DNA of 64,000 nt from VMCP01 sp964415065 (GTDB lineage Bacteria > Bacteroidota > Bacteroidia > NS11-12g > UBA955): assembly GCA_964415065.1 (NCBI GenBank), contig CAYPYX010000007.1, forward strand, positions 12,316-76,315, given 5' to 3'. Below, in pieces: positions 8,660 to 16,845 of this stretch; the first letter of the stretch is position 1; each line of letters begins with the position of its first letter. The position numbers and the translations under genes are program-made. Below the pieces are notes generated by a model. That model did no database searches. It was given only the letters and a program-made list of their open reading frames with translations, and had not been told where the DNA came from.

Positions 8660-8667
8660 AAAAGAAA

Positions 8668-8695
8668 AGCCCCGCTTTCGCGAGGCTCTTTTTTT
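8668..8695 (+). terminator. rho-independent terminator after DUF779
   Basis: AGCCCCGC and GCGAGGCT pair over 8 positions with one C/A mismatch around a TTTC loop, followed by CT7. It lies 8 bases after the DUF779 stop and just downstream of the opposing tRNA-Val gene. Confidence 0.85.
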
Positions 8696-8696
8696 G

Positions 8697-8771
8697 TGGG
8701 AGCTACAGGATTCGAACCTGTGACCCTCTGCTTGTAAGGCAGATGCTCTGAACCAACTGAGCTAAGCTCCC
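8697..8771 (-). tRNA. tRNA-Val (anticodon TAC)
   Basis: The minus strand folds as a complete cloverleaf. The acceptor stem is GGGAGCT pairing with AGCTCCC, the D arm contains AGCTCAGTTGGTT, the anticodon stem-loop is CTGCC-TTACAAG-CAG-type with anticodon TAC, and the T arm contains GGTTCGAATCC. The discriminator base is A, and CCA is not encoded (the sequence continues CAA). The TAC anticodon reads GTA and, by wobble, other valine codons. A full Bacteroidota promoter lies about 45 bases upstream. Confidence 0.97.
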
Positions 8772-8816
8772 TTTTTTGTTTTTTTATTTCAGGATGTTAC
8801 TCCCTCAATGCGAGTG

Positions 8817-8847
8817 CAAATATAGAACGAATTTCTGAGTATGCAAA
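8817..8847 (-). promoter_or_regulatory. promoter of tRNA-Val (TTTG-N19-TATATTTG)
   Basis: On the minus strand TTTG (8847-8844) is followed by exactly 19 bases and TATATTTG (8824-8817), a perfect match to the Bacteroidota -33/-7 consensus. It would start transcription near 8811, leaving a 40-base 5' leader to be removed from the tRNA. Confidence 0.8.
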
Positions 8848-8934
8848 CTATTTTTGTATTTTTTTCTATACTTGAGTAATCGTTTTTTAACAATGAATTC
8901 ATAATGAAAGAGTTGGACTCTCAAAAAAAATTAA

Positions 8935-10551
8935 TTATTTTAGGACAACATCTAATGTTTCAAATTTAAACACCGAAACTTCACCGGGATTTGAACCCTT
9001 GGGCTTAGAAACAAACTTTCTTTCCGTATACATAACGGTTAAAAGCGACTGATTTTTCCCTTTAGAATTTAATCCTGCAAGTTTGGCAGCGAATTGTACA
9101 ACTGGAGTGGGGTAGGATTTCCCCTTTTTTCGAATAATTACATGAGATCCTGAAAAATCCGCAGCGTGAAACCACAAATCATTCTTTGAAGCTAATTTCA
9201 ACATATCATCATTGGATTTAGAGCTTTTGCCCTGCCAAATTTCAAATCCATCATAAAAATGCTGCTTATATGGTAAATTATCTGATTGTTTGGACTTCTT
9301 GGTTGTAGTCGGTAATTCGTAATTCTTGAGCGCTTGTAAATCCGAATGATTCTTACATTGTTCCAATCTCTTTAACAAGGATTCTGATTTCAATAATTTT
9401 TGATCTGCTTCTTGAAGTTGTTTGTTCAGAACTTCCAATTCAATGCTCTCTTTCTTTGATTTTTTATAAAATCGTTCCGCATTTTCAGCACAACTTAGTT
9501 CAGGATTGATTTTAATGCGTATTCTCTGGTCCGTATAATAATCATACAGCAAAGGTTCTGCCACTCCCGGTTTAATTGCATGACAGTTAGAAATTAATAT
9601 ATCACCTAATTCTTTAAAACTTCTGCGATTCTGAATTTCATGTATTCTAGAATTTAGTTGTTTCAAATGAGTATTGAGGGATTTAATTGTAGATTTACAT
9701 TGTCCTATTCTGGAATCACGGTTTTTTTCAAAGTAAAACGCTGAAATTATTTGAGACGTTTGTTTCAAGTAATTTTCCCAACGTATATTCAATTGATCTA
9801 CATCTAATTTTTGAGTTATTCGATTTAAAAAAATATGAAATTGAATAGGTTCCGCTAATGCCGTTTTGTTCTCAATAATTGAGTTTTCCAAACTCTTGAA
9901 ATTATTTGAAGTCAAAACGTCCATATCGAATATTTTATTTATTTCATCGTATTTTACCGTTTTAATATATTGCATCCATTTTTCGGGGGAAATACAAAAA
10001 TCAGAACCTACTTTCTCCGATAAAACATCAAGCGATTGAACATTCTTAACAATTTTTGAACTTACCGAAACATCGGTAGACAAACTATATATTATAGGTA
10101 GTCGAAGTTCTTGATTTAACTGAAAATCCCAATCTGATTTTAAATGTAATCTAAATATGGAATCTACCGTTTCCGTAGTTTGATGCCATAAAATAACATT
10201 AGAAAAGCGCCCAAACCCTTTAAAAACCAATGAAAATTCTGTCCCAAAATCAAAGACCATTAATCGATCAAGAAAATTCAATCGAATGGCTGTAAGTTCT
10301 TTGTTTTCGAGTTCTCGGAATTGTATTACTGAGTTTCGCTTAGTTCGAGAATCACCAGAAACCGGTCTTGCTGGAAACAGTGATATCTGCCCTTCCACAA
10401 ATTTGAATTCAAATGACTTTTCCGATTTCTTGGGACCTTTGAAATTCAGAATGAGACTGTCTTTTGTGAAACTAATTCCAAAGTCGAAATAATATCCCAA
10501 AAGTTCATTAGATAACATTTCCGACCACAGTTGGAAATGTTTATAATCCAT
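8935..10551 (-). CDS. rqcH: NFACT-family ribosome quality-control factor (RqcH/Rqc2 homologue)
   Basis: RqcH binds the peptidyl-tRNA-obstructed 50S subunit and directs C-terminal alanine tailing of stalled chains. The protein has three parts: an N-terminal NFACT-N domain, a long coiled-coil centre (about residues 280-400) and an NFACT-R (DUF814) domain with NDLWFHAADFSGSHVIIRKK. The Asp-Arg pair in NFLDRLMVFDFG (residues 95-96 from this start, 98-99 from the GTG) matches the DR pair that Bacillus RqcH needs for tRNA recruitment. I chose the ATG at 10551; a GTG at 10560 is also possible. It follows the stop of the upstream orphan gene by 14 (or 5) bases, so the pair is probably co-transcribed. 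Usual family lengths are 520-580. Confidence 0.88.
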   Translation of the reverse strand: MDYKHFQLWSEMLSNELLGYYFDFGISFTKDSLILNFKGPKKSEKSFEFKFVEGQISLFPARPVSGDSRTKRNSVIQFRELENKELTAIRLNFLDRLMVFDFGTEFSLVFKGFGRFSNVILWHQTTETVDSIFRLHLKSDWDFQLNQELRLPIIYSLSTDVSVSSKIVKNVQSLDVLSEKVGSDFCISPEKWMQYIKTVKYDEINKIFDMDVLTSNNFKSLENSIIENKTALAEPIQFHIFLNRITQKLDVDQLNIRWENYLKQTSQIISAFYFEKNRDSRIGQCKSTIKSLNTHLKQLNSRIHEIQNRRSFKELGDILISNCHAIKPGVAEPLLYDYYTDQRIRIKINPELSCAENAERFYKKSKKESIELEVLNKQLQEADQKLLKSESLLKRLEQCKNHSDLQALKNYELPTTTKKSKQSDNLPYKQHFYDGFEIWQGKSSKSNDDMLKLASKNDLWFHAADFSGSHVIIRKKGKSYPTPVVQFAAKLAGLNSKGKNQSLLTVMYTERKFVSKPKGSNPGEVSVFKFETLDVVLK

Positions 10552-10565
10552 TACTATCACAACAA

Positions 10566-11531
10566 TCAGTTAATCAGAGTTAGATCGATTACAAATCCAG
10601 CTGTTGATTTTGTATTATAAGTTGTGTTCTTAGCTGGATTTCGTTTTGATTCAAAGGAAGAATTCGAATTCATCGATACGTTTTTTACTGAAGTAGAGCT
10701 TGTTGAAACAGATGCCATTTGGTCATTTACTTTTTTAAACTCATTAGCATCTGAAAACAAAACAATTCGAGTAAATTGATTATGTGGCAAACGTTTTTGA
10801 TGCTTTTTATCGCTTTGATCTGAAGAATTACTTCGATTTAAATTGGAAATATCATTTGATGTATTAATCAAATTAATAAGTTCATTTACATTAATTTTCA
10901 AGCATTTATTAAATAATTCTCGGTTCGTTTTATATAAATCAAAATCACTCCATTCCATAAAAAAATTGTGACTTGATCTATTTGATTTCAGCTTAAAATG
11001 TTCAAGTACTTGTGCATCTAATCTGCTTTGAATACTAGATTTCGATAAATATGGATTCACTAATTGTTGCACATTTGGAGTCATTCCCATCCAATTAATA
11101 AATTCTTGATGGAATGAACTTGGATTGGATTTATTGAGATTGAAGGCTTCTTTTAGATGGGGACGAATAACCGTCCATTCCGTTCTTTTCATTTTTTTTC
11201 TCAACGACCATTCTGATTCTAATAGTTGAGAAATGTAACTTTCATGGGGATCAAATTGCGAGTTGAAGTTATATCCTTTTAAACCATTTTTAAGCGGTTG
11301 AATTAACACTCTTTCTACTTCTGTATCGGGTATGGATTGATTGAAATGAATCAGTAATAAATTACCCAGTGCTTTTTTTGAACTTGAAGAGTAAAACAGA
11401 CTTGTATCATTCAAGTAATCCATTGAATGAACATCCGAGTTTTCCCATATATTGATTGCTGAATGAAGATCAGATAATGAGCTCAAAGCGGTCAAAGCAC
11501 TCATGTTTTTAATAAATTTCTTTCGATCCAT
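10566..11531 (-). CDS. unrecognised protein with a signal-like leader, upstream of rqcH
   Basis: This is a 321-residue protein I cannot assign to a family. It begins MDRKKFIKNMSALTALSSL, a basic then hydrophobic leader like the Tat/Sec-type leaders of Bacteroidota enzymes, although the twin arginine is RK. Residues 55-230 are mixed helical and polar. From about residue 235 it is rich in Ser, Asn, Lys and Thr (SNRSNSSDQSDKK; STSSTSVKNVSMNSNSS) and looks disordered, ending in a short hydrophobic tail, GFVIDLTLI. The frame is open to 11693, but the ATG at 11531 is preferred: TATTTTTG (-7 box) ends 8 bases before it, and the longer form would enter the divergent hmgA region. Its tight linkage to rqcH is the only functional clue. 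Confidence 0.6.
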   Translation of the reverse strand: MDRKKFIKNMSALTALSSLSDLHSAINIWENSDVHSMDYLNDTSLFYSSSSKKALGNLLLIHFNQSIPDTEVERVLIQPLKNGLKGYNFNSQFDPHESYISQLLESEWSLRKKMKRTEWTVIRPHLKEAFNLNKSNPSSFHQEFINWMGMTPNVQQLVNPYLSKSSIQSRLDAQVLEHFKLKSNRSSHNFFMEWSDFDLYKTNRELFNKCLKINVNELINLINTSNDISNLNRSNSSDQSDKKHQKRLPHNQFTRIVLFSDANEFKKVNDQMASVSTSSTSVKNVSMNSNSSFESKRNPAKNTTYNTKSTAGFVIDLTLIN

Positions 11532-11539
11532 CTTACGTC

Positions 11540-11547
11540 CAAAAATA
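11540..11547 (-). promoter_or_regulatory. -7 box TATTTTTG before the orphan/rqcH pair
   Basis: TATTTTTG on the minus strand matches TAnnTTTG and ends 8 bases before the ATG at 11531, supporting that start and implying a very short leader. No -33 TTG is present at 19 bases. Confidence 0.45.
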
Positions 11548-11642
11548 GTGATTTTTTTCCCATTTAAGGGGATTATATGGATGTCACCAGCATATTTATC
11601 GACTAAAAATTTATCGTTATATTCGTGGTTTAAGTTGAATTT

Positions 11643-12800
11643 ATGGCATTTTATTACAGACAGGGTAACATCCCCCGAAAAAGACACACTCAATTTCGCA
11701 AAGCCGATGGAAGTTTATATGCAGAAGAACTGATTAGTACAGAAGGTTTCAATAGTTTGTATTCGTTGGTTTACCATTGTCACCCACCCACATTAGTTAA
11801 AGATATTGGAGAGCCTTTCAGTGTTGAGCCAAAAATTGCGGAGCAACGAAACATGAAGAATCGCAGTTTTGTTACTTTCAAAACAGCGGGAGAAGATGAC
11901 TACATCAAGAGCAGGAAGGTTTTATTGGTAAATTCCGATATATCCATAGGTGTGGCAGCTCCACAAAAAAGCATGACGGAATATTTTTTCAAAAATGCGG
12001 ATTCAGACGAAGTACTGTTTGTTCACGAAGGCACGGGAAAATTAAAAACCATTTACGGTGAAATTCCATTTGAATATGGTGATTACCTGGTTATTCCTAG
12101 AGGAACAATTTACCAATTGGAGTTCAACGACTCTAACAATCGATTGATGGTAATTGAATCGCCAACACCTATCTATCCCCCGAAAAGATATCAAAACTCT
12201 TTTGGCCAATTATTAGAGCATTCACCTTATTGCGAAAGAGATATAAAGCTTCCTGAGAACTTAAAAACTCATGATGAAAAAGGAGAGTTCAAAGTGATGA
12301 TAAAGAAGCAAAACTGGATTTATCCCTACACTTATGTCAATCATCCTTTTGACGCTGTAGGTTGGGATGGATACTGCTATCCGTTCGGATTCAGTATTCA
12401 CGATTTTGAACCCATCACTGGAAGATTGCATATGCCGCCACCGATTCATCAAACATTCGAAGGAAGGAATTTCGTAATTTGTTCGTTTGTACCTCGTTTA
12501 TACGACTATCATCCCCAATCAGTTCCAGCTCCATACAATCATTCTAACGTGGATAGCGATGAAATTTTATATTATGTAGATGGGGATTTTATGAGTCGCA
12601 AACATGTTGAACGTGGAATGATAACTTTACATCCGAAAGGTATTCCACATGGTCCACACCCAGGAACTGTGGAAAAGAGTATCGGTGCAAAAGAAACCAG
12701 AGAATTAGCAGTTATGATTGATCCTTTCCACCCATTAATGATTACAGAGGATGCTCTTGGAGTGGAAGATCCGAGTTATTGGAAATCTTGGGTTGAATAA
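11643..12800 (+). CDS. hmgA: homogentisate 1,2-dioxygenase
   Basis: This non-haem iron dioxygenase opens the ring of homogentisate to maleylacetoacetate in tyrosine and phenylalanine breakdown. The 385-residue length and double-cupin layout fit the shorter bacterial form. The N-terminal segment has YYRQGNIPRKRHTQFR and FNSLYSLVYHCHPPT. The C-terminal iron site is visible as His300 and Glu307 in NHSNVDSDEILYYVDGDF and His336 in HPKGIPHGPHPG. The gene starts 111 bases from the divergent orphan gene and ends in a terminator, so it appears monocistronic. Other tyrosine-catabolic genes (hppD, fahA) are not in the window. The near-consensus box TATATTCG lies about 20 bases before the ATG. Confidence 0.93.
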   Translation: MAFYYRQGNIPRKRHTQFRKADGSLYAEELISTEGFNSLYSLVYHCHPPTLVKDIGEPFSVEPKIAEQRNMKNRSFVTFKTAGEDDYIKSRKVLLVNSDISIGVAAPQKSMTEYFFKNADSDEVLFVHEGTGKLKTIYGEIPFEYGDYLVIPRGTIYQLEFNDSNNRLMVIESPTPIYPPKRYQNSFGQLLEHSPYCERDIKLPENLKTHDEKGEFKVMIKKQNWIYPYTYVNHPFDAVGWDGYCYPFGFSIHDFEPITGRLHMPPPIHQTFEGRNFVICSFVPRLYDYHPQSVPAPYNHSNVDSDEILYYVDGDFMSRKHVERGMITLHPKGIPHGPHPGTVEKSIGAKETRELAVMIDPFHPLMITEDALGVEDPSYWKSWVE

Positions 12801-12805
12801 TTTTT

Positions 12806-12829
12806 AGGGGAAGTCAAATTCCCCTTTTT
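12806..12829 (+). terminator. rho-independent terminator after hmgA
   Basis: AGGGGAA (12806-12812) pairs with TTCCCCT (12819-12825) around a 6-base loop and is followed by TTTTTA, 6 bases after the hmgA stop. Confidence 0.8.
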
Positions 12830-12899
12830 ATTTTGTTGTTATCAGTTTTTCTGCATTGTTTTTGCATGTAGAAAAAAGCCAATTCAAATACAGATTAAA

Positions 12900-15800
12900 A
12901 TGAAAGCAGTTCACAAATACACAATACCTTTTTTAGTTTATCTATTTTTAGCGATCAATACAATTGATTTAATTGCTCAAGAATCAAGCATCAGTCAAAA
13001 GCAATACTCTAAAGTACAAAAGAAAGCTCTTAAACGCTTGTCAAAGATAGAATTGGCTAATACACCTTATCAAAAAGTAAAACAAGCACCATTAGAATGG
13101 TGGAAGCAAGACTATTTGGCTACTATGGATCCCAAATTGGGAAGACCAACACCAGAAGTTTTATTCAGTACCCTAGAAAAGGTAAATCCTAAAATGGTTA
13201 TTGACAAACGCGCAACTCCAGGTACATCGAGTAACGCTTGGCAAAGTAGGGGACCCAATAATGTTGGAGGAAGAACAAGAGCTATTACTTGGGATCCCAA
13301 TGACAGCAAAGGCAAAAAGGTTTGGGCAGGTGCAGTTACCGGAGGATTGTGGTACAACGATGATATTACCAGCTCCAGTAGTTCCTGGAAATCCGTTTCA
13401 GATATTTGGTCGAATATCACCGTTACCTGTATTGCATTTGATCCCAACAATTCAAACATTATGTACGTAGGAACCGGTGAAGGATTTGGTACAACATTTT
13501 CAACGAGTCGAGGCGCAGGAATATTTAAAAGTACAGATGGAGGAAAATCCTTTAGTCTTTTAAGTGCATCGAGCGGATTTTATTACGTTAATGACATTTT
13601 GGTTCGAAATGAATCGGGAAGCAGTGTAGTGTACGTGGCTTCGGATATTTTATTCTATCAAGGGCAATGGAATGGTTCTGTAAACAATATCGGTTTAATG
13701 AGAAGTACTGATGGAGGTAGTAGTTTTTCTAATGTGCTTCCTAAAGCATTTACGGGCGCAAGTTATCCCAGTGCTGTTTCTGATATTAAGCTCGATAAAA
13801 ACAATCGCATTTGGTTAGGAACCCGGGCTAATGCAGCATTTACAGGATCCGACAAGGGTGGTGGAAGAGTTTTGTACAGTGATAATGGGACTAATTTTAC
13901 GGAAGCGTATAAAAATTCAAATGGATTAGCGGGCAGGGTAGAATTGGGAATTTCGCCTAATAACTCAGATACTTTGTATGCACTTTTCGAAAGTGGTGGT
14001 AAAGCTGATTTAATTATTCGTTCATTCAATGGTGGAAGTAATTGGAGTTCTATTACAGAACCTGTAGATGCAGATCAAGGTATTCCTTCTACCGATTTTA
14101 CCCGTGGACAAGGTTGGTATGACCTAGTAATGACTGTAAACCCTAAAAATCCGAAGGAATTGATAGTTGGTGGTATTGATTTATTTATTTCCACCAATAG
14201 CGGAAACAGTTGGAATCAACTTTCAAAATGGAGTAATAACGCCAATTTAAACACGCTAAATTGTCCCTATGTTCATGCTGACCAACATGCTATCGTTTAT
14301 CATTCAGATGGGAAACAGTGTCTATTCGGATCAGATGGAGGAGTTTCTTACGGATCTAACATCCCTAATAACTCTTGGAATTCATCAGGTTCTATAGGAG
14401 ATAGAAACAACGGTTATTTAGTTACTCAATTTTATGCTGGAACCATTTCTCAACAAAAATCATCGAATTTCATGTTAGCAGGAGCCCAGGATAATGGGAC
14501 TTTAGGCTTTACCAATTCTGGAATTAATGATAAATACAGTGTTTCGGGTGGCGATGGAGGATATTGTTTTATTTCGCCTAGTTCAGACCAAAAACAAGTG
14601 GTAAGTTATGTATTCAATAATTTCTATGCCACTACGAATGCTTGGCAAAGTTTTAAAGAAGTATTAAAGGATAATAATTCCGGTAAATTTATTAATCCTG
14701 CGGCGTTAGACGATGTTAATAGTCTACTTTTCAGTGGAAAGGCTGCTGGGGAATTGTACCGAAATAACATTAATAACGATTACAATTCAGCTGAAACTGT
14801 AACATTCGGTAATTCTGGTTCTGGTTCAGTGAGTGCCATGAATTGGATGAAATTGAGATCAGGAAAGGGCAGACTTTATGTAGGCACAGATGTTGGAAAG
14901 GTCTATTACTCCGAAAATTCATCGGCTACCGCACCAAGTTTTACGGATATTAGCAATGGAATAAATGGTGGAAATATTTCTAGCGTAGTTCCTTTATCGC
15001 AAAGTAGCGATACAATATTATTGACATTAAGTAATTTCGGAATAAATAATATTTATATTTCGGTTAACGGGGGAAGTTCATGGTCTGCAAAAGACGGTGA
15101 TCTGCCCAATTTACCTGTTTGGTGGGCGCTTCAAAATCCCAAAAAACCTCAACAAGTATTGATTGCAACCGAGTTGGGAATTTTCGGCACGGATGATATT
15201 TGGGCTTCGTCCGTAAAATGGTTGCCTTACAATACGGGTATGGGACCTGTTAAAACTATGCAGTTGCAGTTCCGTCCGACGGATTATACCATAATGGCCG
15301 TAACTCATGGGAGAGGGGTATACACTAGTGATGCATGGAGTATCAATACACCAATAGCGTCCTTTGACTTGTCGAAGGATTCTATTTGTAGTGCCGAAAC
15401 CATTACTATTTTAAACAATTCCTCGAATAATCCTACTAAATTTTCTTGGTCTATTTCGCCGAATCAAAATTATAAGTTTGAAAACGGAACAGATTCTAGT
15501 TCTACGCATCCTAAAATTTCATTTTCGGTTGCCGGAAAATACACCATTGAATTAACCGCAGAAAATTCAGACGGGAAAAACAGCATTTCAAAATCCGTAT
15601 TGGTATTAGAATCCATACCCTTGAGTTTACAGTTGATTTCTAGTAATAATTCCCCGTGTGTAAACGACACATTATTATTGTTATTGAATCATGGAAATTC
15701 CAAAATGGATGGATTAAACTTAAGCTATAGTTGGACCAAAAACTCAAATTTAATTTCGGCAGCCAATTCCAATGCTTTGAAAATCATCCCTCCGTTAAAA

Positions 15801-16391
15801 AATAACGATGCATTTGTAGCTACTGCTACCACAAATTACCAATGCGCTAGTCCCAAATCTGTTTCAAGTAATATCGTAAAAATTGCATTAAAGACACCAA
15901 CTTTGGAAATTGCGGTTAATTGGGACACTTTATACCCAACAAATTATCCTGGATTTGGAACGGTGAATTGGTATTTAAACGGTATGAAAATTGGAGTTGG
16001 TCAGAAAATCAGAGCTACCCAATTAGGACGTTACAATGCGGTTTTATCTTGGCAAGGCTGCAACAGCGATTCATCTAATACGTTGATTTTAAACTCTATA
16101 GCAAATAATTTGATCGAAAATTCGGCATTAAAAATTTATCCGAATCCAAGTACAGGCAGAGTCTTTATAGAGTCGCTAGAGAAATTAAAGTTCATTAAAA
16201 TTTACAGTACCGAAGGAAAATTGATACGAAATATTGACTTGAGTATTGAGAATATTTCAGGTGTAGATTTTGCAACTAGAACGGGTAATCTATATGAGTT
16301 ACAATTGGCATCTGGTGTTTATTTTGTTGAATTGATTGCGGAAGGATCTAATCCAATCAAAGTAATGTTTGAAAAAATTGTAATTAAATAA
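12900..16391 (+). CDS. secreted VPS10/BNR beta-propeller protein with PKD-like domain and T9SS sorting domain
   Basis: This is a 1163-residue exported protein. The N-terminal hydrophobic segment (residues 8-27, ending DLIAQ) is a signal peptide. Residues 115-820 hold repeated beta-propeller blades with sortilin/BNR-type Asp-box-like motifs (STDGGKSF, STDGGSSF, STNSGNSW, SVNGGSSW). It starts with WQSRGPNNVGGRTRAITWDP, typical of Bacteroidota VPS10-like glycosidase-fold proteins. A PKD-like region follows at about 825-905. The last 80 residues, from LKIYPNPSTGRVF to VMFEKIVIK, are a T9SS type A C-terminal sorting domain, so the protein crosses the outer membrane and is probably surface-attached or released. 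The enzymatic or binding target is unknown. It stands alone between two terminators. Confidence 0.88.
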   Translation: MKAVHKYTIPFLVYLFLAINTIDLIAQESSISQKQYSKVQKKALKRLSKIELANTPYQKVKQAPLEWWKQDYLATMDPKLGRPTPEVLFSTLEKVNPKMVIDKRATPGTSSNAWQSRGPNNVGGRTRAITWDPNDSKGKKVWAGAVTGGLWYNDDITSSSSSWKSVSDIWSNITVTCIAFDPNNSNIMYVGTGEGFGTTFSTSRGAGIFKSTDGGKSFSLLSASSGFYYVNDILVRNESGSSVVYVASDILFYQGQWNGSVNNIGLMRSTDGGSSFSNVLPKAFTGASYPSAVSDIKLDKNNRIWLGTRANAAFTGSDKGGGRVLYSDNGTNFTEAYKNSNGLAGRVELGISPNNSDTLYALFESGGKADLIIRSFNGGSNWSSITEPVDADQGIPSTDFTRGQGWYDLVMTVNPKNPKELIVGGIDLFISTNSGNSWNQLSKWSNNANLNTLNCPYVHADQHAIVYHSDGKQCLFGSDGGVSYGSNIPNNSWNSSGSIGDRNNGYLVTQFYAGTISQQKSSNFMLAGAQDNGTLGFTNSGINDKYSVSGGDGGYCFISPSSDQKQVVSYVFNNFYATTNAWQSFKEVLKDNNSGKFINPAALDDVNSLLFSGKAAGELYRNNINNDYNSAETVTFGNSGSGSVSAMNWMKLRSGKGRLYVGTDVGKVYYSENSSATAPSFTDISNGINGGNISSVVPLSQSSDTILLTLSNFGINNIYISVNGGSSWSAKDGDLPNLPVWWALQNPKKPQQVLIATELGIFGTDDIWASSVKWLPYNTGMGPVKTMQLQFRPTDYTIMAVTHGRGVYTSDAWSINTPIASFDLSKDSICSAETITILNNSSNNPTKFSWSISPNQNYKFENGTDSSSTHPKISFSVAGKYTIELTAENSDGKNSISKSVLVLESIPLSLQLISSNNSPCVNDTLLLLLNHGNSKMDGLNLSYSWTKNSNLISAANSNALKIIPPLKNNDAFVATATTNYQCASPKSVSSNIVKIALKTPTLEIAVNWDTLYPTNYPGFGTVNWYLNGMKIGVGQKIRATQLGRYNAVLSWQGCNSDSSNTLILNSIANNLIENSALKIYPNPSTGRVFIESLEKLKFIKIYSTEGKLIRNIDLSIENISGVDFATRTGNLYELQLASGVYFVELIAEGSNPIKVMFEKIVIK

Positions 16392-16409
16392 TTGTGATGA
16401 TGTATTAGC

Positions 16410-16735
16410 CATGGATTCGGTGGTTAATCTGCAGTTGTTTAACAATAGATCATTGATGGTTTTCACAAATTATTTACTAACGTTTAGGTTGATTGTTTAT
16501 GTGAAGTTNNNNNNNNNNNNNNNNNNNNNNNNNNNNNNNNNNNNNNNNNNNNNNNNNNNNNNNNNNNNNNNNNNNNNNNNNNNNNNNNNNNNNNNNNNNN
16601 NNNNNNNNTGATGGTTTTCACAAATTATTTACTAACGTTTAGGTTGATTGTTTATGTGAAGTTGTTCAATGGCAAACATTGATAGTTATATCAAATTATT
16701 TACACATGAATGAATGCATCGGTTGATTTGCTGCT
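16410..16735. repeat. degenerate 71-bp tandem repeat, interrupted by the assembly gap
   Basis: This is a non-coding region between convergent genes. Three imperfect units share the pattern GGTTGATT, then GTTGTT-AA, then CATTGATaGTT, then CAAATTATTTAC. CATTGATGGTTTTCAC before the gap (16451) corresponds to CATTGATAGTTATATC at 16677, a 71-base period after allowing for the duplicated flank. The third unit (16705-16770) is shorter and more diverged. No ORF here is credible; a called frame running into the N run is an artefact. Confidence 0.6.
16509..16608. other. assembly gap of exactly 100 N, flanked by identical 55-base ends
   Basis: The gap is a run of exactly 100 N, the conventional placeholder length for a scaffold gap of unknown size. 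Bases 16454-16508 and 16609-16663 are identical over 55 positions. That is what two contigs sharing a 55-mer end would look like, so the true gap may be zero and the sequence may simply continue. Confidence 0.95.
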
Positions 16736-16784
16736 GAGTTGCTTGTATTGTTTGATAATTTACATTATGTTAAATAGAATAGTC

Positions 16785-16822
16785 AAAAAGAAAGAGGGTC
16801 TTTTAAAACCCTCTTTCTTTTT
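16785..16822. terminator. bidirectional terminator between convergent genes
   Basis: A perfect 15-bp stem (16785-16799 with 16808-16822) has an 8-base loop, with A/T-rich ends supplying a T run on both strands. It sits 23 bases after the minus-strand TPR gene and serves transcription from either side. Confidence 0.88.
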
Positions 16823-16845
16823 GTTGGTCAATTATATAAACCGGT

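Noticed and set aside
10566..11531. Assignment of the orphan as LigB/DODA extradiol dioxygenase (leader similarity) or DUF1800 protein
   Set aside because: Only the leader or a few scattered residues look similar; the metal-ligand and GHG motifs of LigB and the LRRAGFG start of DUF1800 are absent.
11532..11693. 54-residue N-terminal extension of the orphan gene before rqcH
   Set aside because: It contains the likely promoter box and collides with the divergent hmgA start; the signal-like leader starts at the internal ATG at 11531.
16411..16611. Plus-strand reading frame running into the N run
   Set aside because: It covers repeat sequence and undefined bases; about half its codons are N, and nothing upstream resembles a promoter.
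16410..16770. CRISPR array
   Set aside because: The units are diverged, lack constant repeats with unique spacers, and no cas gene is present in the window.
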